From positions 1 through 8,832 of the forward strand of contig JAILPG010000002.1 of assembly GCA_024699595.1 (NCBI GenBank): DNA of 8,832 bases. The letters are read 5' to 3'. Shown piece by piece: positions 1 through 4,685 of this stretch. Below the pieces are notes generated by a model. The model saw only the letters and a program-made list of their open reading frames with translations, searched no databases and was not told the origin of the DNA. This stretch comes from Lachnospiraceae bacterium (lineage in GTDB: Bacteria; Bacillota_A; Clostridia; Lachnospirales; Lachnospiraceae). The position numbers and the translations under genes are program-made. How positions within the stretch are numbered: the stretch's first letter is position 1; the number at the start of each line of letters is the position of its first letter.

Positions 1-570
1 GAGAGTCTGGATTTCAGAAGGGCATGGGAATATGTTTCTTCGGGAAAATATGACCTGCTTAAGGATTATCTTTTCGAAAAAGTGCGGTGTCTTAAAAAAG
101 CAGGTGCAGAAGTTATATCTTTGACGGCAGTGACAATGCATATTGTGTTTGAAGAATTAGTTAAAGATACCGGTGTTTCGTTGATCAGTATTCCTAAAGC
201 GGTCTGCAAAGAGGTAAAGAACAAGGGATATAAAAAGATACTTCTTCTTGGGACCATTTTTACAATGGAACAGGATTATATGAAAAAAGATTTTAGGGAT
301 GCAGGTATAGAAGTATATATTCCTGATGAAAATGATCGAAATCTTGTGGCAAAACGTATTTTTGAGGAGTTGGAATTAGGAATTGTTAAGGAAAGCACTT
401 TAAAGGAGTTCCAAAACATAATAGATAAAATGCGGGATCAATGCGGCATCGAAGCGGTTGTACTGGGGTGCACGGAACTTCCTCTTTTATTAAACTCAGA
501 GAATTGTTCTGTCCCGTGTCTGGACAGTGTTGAAATACACATAAATGATCTGATTCATGAGGTTTTATAA
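1..570 (+). CDS. Aspartate/glutamate racemase family protein, 3' part (5' end outside window)
   Basis: The frame is open from base 1 and ends at TAA 568-570, so 189 codons are visible and about 40 N-terminal residues are probably missing. The GTG at 82 is an internal codon, not a start. The family interconverts L- and D-aspartate or glutamate in the cytoplasm, without a cofactor, using two catalytic residues facing each other. The C-terminal one is clear: Cys in LGCTEL, at 469-471. The N-terminal motif, usually C-x-N-T-x-H, reads TAVTMH, with Thr at 124-126 in the Cys position and Val in place of the Asn. The Thr-to-Cys distance is 115 residues, close to the Thr83/Cys197 pair I recall for the E. 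coli O157 L-Asp/Glu-specific racemase. Family assignment is firm. Substrate and stereospecificity are inference. No terminator is visible directly after it. Confidence 0.85.
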   Translation, partial: ESLDFRRAWEYVSSGKYDLLKDYLFEKVRCLKKAGAEVISLTAVTMHIVFEELVKDTGVSLISIPKAVCKEVKNKGYKKILLLGTIFTMEQDYMKKDFRDAGIEVYIPDENDRNLVAKRIFEELELGIVKESTLKEFQNIIDKMRDQCGIEAVVLGCTELPLLLNSENCSVPCLDSVEIHINDLIHEVL

Positions 571-575
571 ATAAT

Positions 576-692
576 ATGGGGCGCCCTGAGTTTAAAGAAA
601 TAAAAGACTATGACGAACTTTGCAAATACTATAACGTAATATGTGCAATGGAAAAAACGGAAAGTTCGTTTATAAAAATGAAAACAGCATGA
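576..692 (+). pseudogene. Possible N-terminal fragment of a SAP-domain (DUF6434-like) protein
   Basis: An ATG at 576 opens a 38-codon frame ending at TGA 690-692. Its first 19 residues, MGRPEFKEIKDYDELCKYY, resemble the start of small SAP-domain proteins, which from memory begin with an R-P-[DE]-F-K-x-I motif and then an aromatic E-x-F-x-K-Y-Y segment. After KYY the resemblance stops, and from about 641 the DNA reads as an alpha/beta hydrolase in another frame. The simplest reading is a gene start left over after a deletion joined it to the hydrolase relic. The spacing to a possible GAGG at 559-562 is long (13 nt), so it may not be translated. The family match is recalled, not searched. It could also be a chance short frame. 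Confidence 0.35.
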
Positions 693-1079
693 AAAAGATG
701 CATGAGTTTTATGATAAGACTCTTGCATCGCTTGACGTTCCTTATTCGGAGGCCCGTTTTGATACTTCTTTCGGTCAAACGCATTGTCTTCTCGTCGGTG
801 ATCCGGAAAAGCCAAGGATATGTACAATACATGGTGGAAATGGGATCACAACATTGAATCTGAAATTGTTTCTTCCGTTGCTGGAGGAATACAGTATCAT
901 TGCTCCCGATGTGATCGGGATGCCCGGGAAAAGGTGATCCGGTATGGAGAGAATTCTTCGATATTATGATGTCATCTTATAAGATGGAGATGAGGCCGCC
1001 CAGAGAATATAAAAAGAAAGAACTGATATCGTTTACATCTCCGCTTCTCATAATCGCATCGGAAAATGACATATCGTAA
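641..1079 (+). pseudogene. Alpha/beta hydrolase pseudogene, internally deleted, frameshifted and 3'-truncated
   Basis: Two pieces of one hydrolase are recognisable. The first, 641-937 (98 codons), runs through the oxyanion strand HGGNG (codons at about 831-845) to the APDVIGMPGK turn, then hits TGA at 935-937. The second reads in another frame from about 933 (GDPVWREFFDIMM) to TAA 1077-1079 and includes the late strand SPLLIIASEND that normally carries the charge-relay Asp. The nucleophile elbow (G-x-S-x-G) and lid between them are missing, and the segment with the catalytic His after END is also gone. Intact members are roughly 260-280 residues, and only about 145 are left here. With no nucleophile and no His the product could not be an active esterase. 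Whether the first 98 codons are still translated is unknown. Confidence 0.75.
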
Positions 1080-1087
1080 CTGTTACG
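1075..1087. repeat. Hyphenated palindrome CGTAAC-T-GTTACG
   Basis: A perfect 6+1+6 inverted repeat at the point where homology to the hydrolase relic ends. It could be an operator-like dyad or a deletion or excision scar. It cannot be told which from the sequence alone. Confidence 0.5.
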
Positions 1088-1160
1088 GTAAGGTATCCAT
1101 ACTGTTGCATAAAACCATGTAGAGCCTGTAGTTTCACTTTCGCGGGGTTAATGGATCCCC

Positions 1161-1196
1161 GGAATGGACCTGCAGGAGGGGTCAGTGGTCCATTTC
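1161..1196 (+). repeat. Inverted repeat / possible RNA hairpin, 16-nt purine-rich loop
   Basis: AATGGACC (1163-1170) pairs perfectly with GGTCCATT (1187-1194). One G-U pair and one G-C pair extend the stem to 10 bp. The 16-nt loop carries GGAGGGG at 1175-1181. No U-run follows, so it is a poor intrinsic terminator. It lies just upstream of the candidate promoter at 1209-1237, so on a transcript from that promoter it would be absent, leaving an operator role or a role in read-through RNA. Confidence 0.5.
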
Positions 1197-1208
1197 TGAG
1201 ATATAGTG

Positions 1209-1237
1209 CAGACAGAACGTGCTAAGAATGGTATCAT
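1209..1237 (+). promoter_or_regulatory. Candidate sigma-70/SigA promoter for the response regulator
   Basis: A -35 like CAGACA (1209-1214), a 17-nt spacer, and a -10 TATCAT (1232-1237) preceded by TG at 1229-1230, giving the extended -10 form TGnTATCAT. Transcription would begin near 1244, leaving a leader of about 28 nt. The weak -35 is compensated by the extended -10. This is a match by eye only. Confidence 0.45.
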
Positions 1238-1271
1238 AATATACAGTGTATTTTTCTGACAGGGAGAGAAA

Positions 1272-2072
1272 ATGGATTACAATACTGATAACAATACGGA
1301 GACGGAGACCGGTAAAGTCCTGATAGTAAGTGTTACGGACAGCTTCCTTGCAAAGAGCCTTATTAACAAGCTGTCAACGGTGAACATAAATGCGGATTTT
1401 GCCCATGCTGACATAAAGGATATAGAGCGGGTGGCCGAAGGTACAGCTCTTATAATCCTGTTTATGAGCGAGGATCTTTCGGAAATACCGGAAACACTTG
1501 TATATCTGAAAGATCTCATACAGGACAGAGAGTACGGCCTGATCTTAATAGGCGAGGAGTCTGAGTATTATATAGTAAAGCAGACGATCCCTGAAAATTC
1601 CGTAACGGAATGGTTTAAAAGACCCATTGATATTGATAAGCTCACTAAGCAGGTCTGTACCTACCTTGACGAGAACACGGGCGAGAAGAGAAAGAAGACG
1701 GTTCTGATAGTCGATGATGATATCACCTATATGAGAACAGTGTATGAATGGCTTAAGGGAAAGTATCATGTCGGCATGGCATCAAACGGAGTGCAGGCGA
1801 TAAGCTATCTTGCAAAGAACAAGGCCGATCTTATCCTGCTTGATTATGAGATGCCTATTGCTAACGGTCCGCAGGTACTCTCAATGTTAAAGAACGATTC
1901 CGATACGGGACAGATACCGGTAATGTTCCTTACGGGACACGGCGACAGGGAAAGCGTCTTATCTGTAGTCGGTCTCAGTCCTGTGGATTACCTGTTAAAG
2001 ACAATAGATAAAGATACGCTTTTACAGAAGCTTGATGATTTCTTTAAGAAAAATCACGGAAACAGGATCTGA
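1272..2072 (+). CDS. Double-receiver response regulator, no output domain
   Basis: A 266-residue cytoplasmic protein with two receiver folds. The N-terminal one (about 15-132) is degenerate: strand 1 reads KVLIVSVTD without the acidic pair, no acceptor Asp sits in the ILFMSED strand, yet a late WFKRPID (114-120) recalls the KP turn of receivers. The C-terminal one (about 142-260) is complete: acidic cluster D148-D150, phospho-acceptor D191 in LLDYEMP, switch T221 in FLTG, and Lys K243. K243 is followed by Thr instead of the usual Pro. No DNA-binding or enzymatic domain follows, so it should act through protein contacts or as a phosphate relay. AGGGAGAG at 1261-1268 precedes the ATG at good spacing. 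No histidine kinase is beside it. It is 14 nt upstream of the esterase gene, so they are probably co-transcribed. The partner kinase and target are unknown. Confidence 0.88.
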   Translation: MDYNTDNNTETETGKVLIVSVTDSFLAKSLINKLSTVNINADFAHADIKDIERVAEGTALIILFMSEDLSEIPETLVYLKDLIQDREYGLILIGEESEYYIVKQTIPENSVTEWFKRPIDIDKLTKQVCTYLDENTGEKRKKTVLIVDDDITYMRTVYEWLKGKYHVGMASNGVQAISYLAKNKADLILLDYEMPIANGPQVLSMLKNDSDTGQIPVMFLTGHGDRESVLSVVGLSPVDYLLKTIDKDTLLQKLDDFFKKNHGNRI

Positions 2073-2086
2073 CCACAGAGGTTTAA

Positions 2087-2725
2087 ATGGAAAAGAGGTT
2101 AACTGTATACGAATACGGCGATCCTTCGTCTGATACAGTGCTGTTCCAGATGGTTGACGGGCAGTTTCTTTCATCTCTTGAAAAAGAGACCGGGTTTATC
2201 AGGGAAAAAACGGGAAGGAGTTTTAAGCTTAAGGCTCTTATGGTTAAGAGCTGGAATGATGATCTGTCCCCGTGGAAAGCACCTGCCGTATTCGGAAACG
2301 AAACCTTTGGAGGAGGTGCGGGGCAGATACTGCCGCAGGTCATTGATATAGCCTCGCAGGAAAAAGGGCCTGTATATATCGGCGGATATTCCCTTGCCGG
2401 CCTGTTTGCATTATTGGCTGCTTATCAGACTGACATTTTTACGGGAGTTGCGGCTGTATCACCTTCGGTATGGTTTCCGGGGTTTATTGATTATATGAGG
2501 GATCACGAGATAAGAACAGCCATTGTGGACCTAAGTCTCGGGGACAAAGAGGAAAAGACCAAAAATCCAGTTATTTCCACAGTTGGTTCCAATATAAGAG
2601 AAGCTTATGATCTGCTGTTACATACAACAGCCGCTTGTATGCTTACCTGGAATAAGGGGAATCATTTTAAGGATGCTGAGCTAAGGACGGCGGAGGCTTT
2701 TGCAAGACTCCTAAACGGGTCATGA
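2087..2725 (+). CDS. Alpha/beta-hydrolase fold esterase (putative esterase family)
   Basis: A 212-residue cytoplasmic hydrolase with no signal peptide. The nucleophile elbow is GGYSLAG with S102, the acid is probably D153 in LGDKEE (or one of the following Glu), and the His is H193 in KGNHF, in the right order and spacing for a Ser-Asp-His triad. PVYIGGYSLAGLFAL and AAVSPSVWFPGF match small esterases related to the enterochelin-esterase/S-formylglutathione hydrolase branch, shortened at the N-terminus. The natural substrate cannot be read from the sequence. AGAGG at 2077-2081 lies 5 nt before the ATG, and the gene starts 14 nt after the response regulator, so translation is probably linked. 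The stop codon lies inside a near-palindrome (2715-2730), and 43 nt separate it from the nucleotidase gene. Confidence 0.8.
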   Translation: MEKRLTVYEYGDPSSDTVLFQMVDGQFLSSLEKETGFIREKTGRSFKLKALMVKSWNDDLSPWKAPAVFGNETFGGGAGQILPQVIDIASQEKGPVYIGGYSLAGLFALLAAYQTDIFTGVAAVSPSVWFPGFIDYMRDHEIRTAIVDLSLGDKEEKTKNPVISTVGSNIREAYDLLLHTTAACMLTWNKGNHFKDAELRTAEAFARLLNGS

Positions 2726-2741
2726 TCCGTAAGACTGTCTT
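2715..2741 (+). repeat. Two small dyads at the esterase-nucleotidase junction
   Basis: ACGGGTCATGATCCGT (2715-2730) is palindromic except for one mismatched pair and spans the TGA of the esterase gene. It is followed at once by AAGAC-T-GTCTT (2731-2741). Neither has a U-run typical of a terminator, so read-through into the nucleotidase gene is likely. A local stability or attenuation role is only a guess. Confidence 0.35.
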
Positions 2742-2751
2742 TAAATAAAAA

Positions 2752-2760
2752 AAGGGAAGG
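2752..2760 (+). promoter_or_regulatory. Strong ribosome binding site of the nucleotidase gene
   Basis: AAGGGAAGG lies 8 nt before the ATG at 2769. It fixes the start at the Lys-Lys signal peptide and suggests efficient translation. Confidence 0.6.
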
Positions 2761-2768
2761 TAAAAAAG

Positions 2769-4556
2769 ATGAAAAAACACGTATCTATCAGACTGTTGCT
2801 TGCTCTGTTTGTATGCATGGCAATAGCTCTTACGGGCTGTTATTATCAGGTTCCGTATGACGCAGGAAGCACAGACGAGGCAACAAAGGAACTGCCGGCT
2901 GAGGAAGTCGTGCAGAGCGAGACAGACACACAGACACAGGAAAACGAAGCAGAGGATGTTGTTGAGGAACCTGAATCAGTACCTGAAAAGGACATAGTGA
3001 TACTGTTTACCAGCGATATGCACTGCGGTATCGATCAGGGCTTCGGAATGGTCGGACTTGAGCAGATCAAGGAGTACCTCATATCCCAGGACAATGCAGT
3101 CATGCTTGTGGATAACGGAGATGCTGTCCAGGGTGAGCCTGTAGGCACCATGACAAGAGGAGAGGCTATCATAGATCTTATGAATAAAGCCGGATATGAT
3201 ATAGCTATTGCCGGAAACCATGAGTTTGATTACGGTATGGACCGTTTCTTTGAACTTGTGGAAAAAGCAGAGTTTCCGTATATATCCTGCAACTTCTATC
3301 ATGAAGGCGAACCCGTATTTGATCCTTATCTGATCAAGGAAATAGCAGGCAGAAAGATCGGATTTGTGGGAGTAAACACACCAAAAACCATAACAACATC
3401 GACCCCCGCATATTTCAAGAACGATGACGGGGAATTCATCTACGGTTTCTTACAGGATGAAACAGGAGAAGGCGTATATAACGCAGTACAGGATGCGGTT
3501 GATGCTGCAAGAGCAGACGGTGCTGAATATGTGATCGTGATGGGACACATGGGAAATGAAGCAGACTGTTCTCCGTGGACCTATGCGGATGTAATATCCA
3601 ATACTTCCGGTATCGATGTATTCCTTGACGGACACAGCCATGATACCGATCAGGTTACTATGACCGACAAGGACGGAAATGAAGTATTAAGATCAGCATG
3701 CGGCACGAAGCTCGACTGTGTCGGATACTGTAAGATAACGATGGACGGAGAGCTCAGTACCGGTCTCTACACCTGGAACAACAAGGTTGATGCACCGACT
3801 CTCTTCGCGTTAGAAAATGATATGTCAGAGGCTGTTGAAGCTTCGAAGGCAGAGCTTGATGAGAAGCTTAATGAAGTAGTGGCACATACCGACGTGGATC
3901 TTACAATATATGATCCTGTTGAAACAGATGAAAACGGCAAACCGGTAAGAATGATAAGAAGAGCAGAGACCAACCTTGGAGATCTTTGCGCTGATGCATA
4001 CAGAGACCAGTCCGGAGCAGATATTGCCTTTGTAAACGGCGGTGGAATACGTGTAAGCCTTGAAAAGGGTGATATCACTCTTGGAAATATCTTAAGCGTT
4101 CATCCTTTCGGTAACTCACTCTGCGTTATTGAAGCTACCGGACAGCAGATCCTGGATGCTCTTGAGTGGTCCGCATCTAAAGAACCCGATGAGTTCGGAG
4201 GCTTCTTACAGGTATCGGGATTAACCCTTGAGATCAACACTTCCATACCTTCACCCTGTGTAGCTGATCAGGATGGACTGTTTGAAGGCGTTGACGGCGA
4301 GAGACGTGTTCAGAATGTCCTTGTTGACGGTGAACCGATAGATCCTGAAAAGATCTATACAGTTGCAAGCCACGATTACATGCTTCTCAACAACGGTGAC
4401 GGACATACAGCATTTGATGGTGCAGAGCTTGTACAGGACTGTGTAAAGCTTGACAACCAGGTTCTTATAGACTACATAACACAGTCACTTGACGGTGTAG
4501 TAGGAGAAGAGTACGCAGATCCTTACGGACAGGGCAGGATCGTGATCATTGAATAA
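2769..4556 (+). CDS. Lipoprotein 5'-nucleotidase / 2',3'-cyclic phosphodiesterase (UshA/CpdB family)
   Basis: A 595-residue exported enzyme. It starts MKKH with a hydrophobic stretch and lipobox LTGC, so C24 should be lipidated and tether the protein outside the membrane. An acidic, Thr/Glu/Gln-rich linker (about 25-75) follows. The metallophosphoesterase domain (about 76-345) has all metal ligands: D83 and H85 (SDMH), D118 (DNGD), N150/H151 (GNHEFD), H260 (GHMG), and H289/H291 (GHSHD). The 5'-nucleotidase C-terminal domain (about 365-595) has NLGDLCADAYR, N423GGGIR428, HPFGN (445-449) with the likely base-stacking F447, and NNGDGHTAF (541-549), where the usual GDGY has His. The family removes phosphate from extracellular nucleotides, often for purine salvage. 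Exact substrates need assay. There is no sortase motif or C-terminal anchor. It follows the esterase by 43 nt. Confidence 0.93.
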   Translation: MKKHVSIRLLLALFVCMAIALTGCYYQVPYDAGSTDEATKELPAEEVVQSETDTQTQENEAEDVVEEPESVPEKDIVILFTSDMHCGIDQGFGMVGLEQIKEYLISQDNAVMLVDNGDAVQGEPVGTMTRGEAIIDLMNKAGYDIAIAGNHEFDYGMDRFFELVEKAEFPYISCNFYHEGEPVFDPYLIKEIAGRKIGFVGVNTPKTITTSTPAYFKNDDGEFIYGFLQDETGEGVYNAVQDAVDAARADGAEYVIVMGHMGNEADCSPWTYADVISNTSGIDVFLDGHSHDTDQVTMTDKDGNEVLRSACGTKLDCVGYCKITMDGELSTGLYTWNNKVDAPTLFALENDMSEAVEASKAELDEKLNEVVAHTDVDLTIYDPVETDENGKPVRMIRRAETNLGDLCADAYRDQSGADIAFVNGGGIRVSLEKGDITLGNILSVHPFGNSLCVIEATGQQILDALEWSASKEPDEFGGFLQVSGLTLEINTSIPSPCVADQDGLFEGVDGERRVQNVLVDGEPIDPEKIYTVASHDYMLLNNGDGHTAFDGAELVQDCVKLDNQVLIDYITQSLDGVVGEEYADPYGQGRIVIIE

Positions 4557-4578
4557 CACCAGAGAAAAAACAGGCTGA

Positions 4579-4605
4579 CTGACAGCAGAAAAAACAGTAT
4601 ATAAA
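4579..4605 (+). promoter_or_regulatory. Weak candidate promoter upstream of the inverted repeat
   Basis: CTGACA (5 of 6 to the -35 consensus) and TATAAA (5 of 6 to the -10 consensus) with a short 15-nt spacer. The start would be near 4612, so the RNA would begin with the whole 4616-4668 hairpin. The short spacer lowers confidence. Confidence 0.28.
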
Positions 4606-4615
4606 TAGTTGATAT

Positions 4616-4668
4616 GCCCCTCCCGGTTGTATTTTTGAGTCTTTCATTGTATCATTTACGGGAGGGGC
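4616..4668 (+). repeat. Perfect 10-bp inverted repeat with 33-nt spacer before the EAL gene pair
   Basis: GCCCCTCCCG (4616-4625) is the exact reverse complement of CGGGAGGGGC (4659-4668). Adding a T-G wobble and two A-T pairs gives 13 positions (4613-4671). The stem is very GC-rich inside AT-rich surroundings. The right arm holds GGAGGGG, the only strong anti-SD complement near the EAL start, but it ends 18 nt before the ATG. There is no U-run after it, so it is not a standard terminator. It could be an RNA switch, a paired operator, or a bidirectional stem stabilising the upstream mRNA. Confidence 0.7.
4627..4655 (+). promoter_or_regulatory. Weak candidate promoter inside the inverted-repeat spacer
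   Basis: TTGTAT (4627-4632), 17 nt, TATCAT (4650-4655). The -10 is identical to the one proposed at 1232-1237. The start would fall near 4662, inside the right arm, giving a leader of about 24 nt. The -35 is poor (only TTG matches), so this is tentative. Confidence 0.3.
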
Positions 4669-4685
4669 GTAAACGGTTATAGGAT

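Larger units (their letters stand above)
1080..1271 (+). other. Intergenic region upstream of the response regulator
   Basis: No protein-coding relic is recognisable here. It contains a short GC-rich dyad (CGGGG 1142-1146 with CCCCG 1157-1161), a longer inverted repeat at 1161-1196, a likely extended -10 promoter near 1232, and the ribosome binding site of the next gene. I looked for the conserved core of the class I c-di-GMP riboswitch, because c-di-GMP genes lie downstream, and did not find it. Confidence 0.6.
4557..4685 (+). other. Intergenic region with direct repeats, inverted repeat and two candidate promoters
   Basis: A 129-nt gap, the largest within the signalling gene block. An 11-nt direct repeat, AGAAAAAACAG, occurs at 4563-4573 and 4587-4597. 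A candidate upstream promoter reads CTGACA (4579-4584), 15 nt, TATAAA (4600-4605). A perfect inverted repeat occupies 4616-4668. No hairpin with a U-run is present, so no clear terminator for the nucleotidase gene is seen. Confidence 0.55.

Noticed and set aside
82..570. A complete racemase-like gene starting at GTG 82
   Set aside because: The frame is open back to base 1 and the sequence upstream of 82 reads as protein of the same family, so the real start is outside the window.
571..600. GGGCGCCC palindrome at 579-586 as a regulatory site
   Set aside because: Eight bases inside the start of the SAP-like frame are explained by ordinary codons and have no supporting context.
555..832. Minus-strand reading frames opposite the hydrolase relic
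   Set aside because: They mirror the coding pattern of the + strand relic, have no ribosome binding site that I can see, and give low-complexity products with no recognisable motif.
1080..1271. Class I c-di-GMP (GEMM) riboswitch upstream of the signalling genes
   Set aside because: The conserved core with the GCACAGGGCAAACC-like segment and the receptor helix is absent here, and likewise at 4557-4685 and 8594-8718.
4616..4668. Ordinary intrinsic terminator of the nucleotidase gene
   Set aside because: The spacer is 33 nt and no U-run follows the right arm (the next bases are GTAAACGG), so the usual form is not met, although it cannot be fully excluded.
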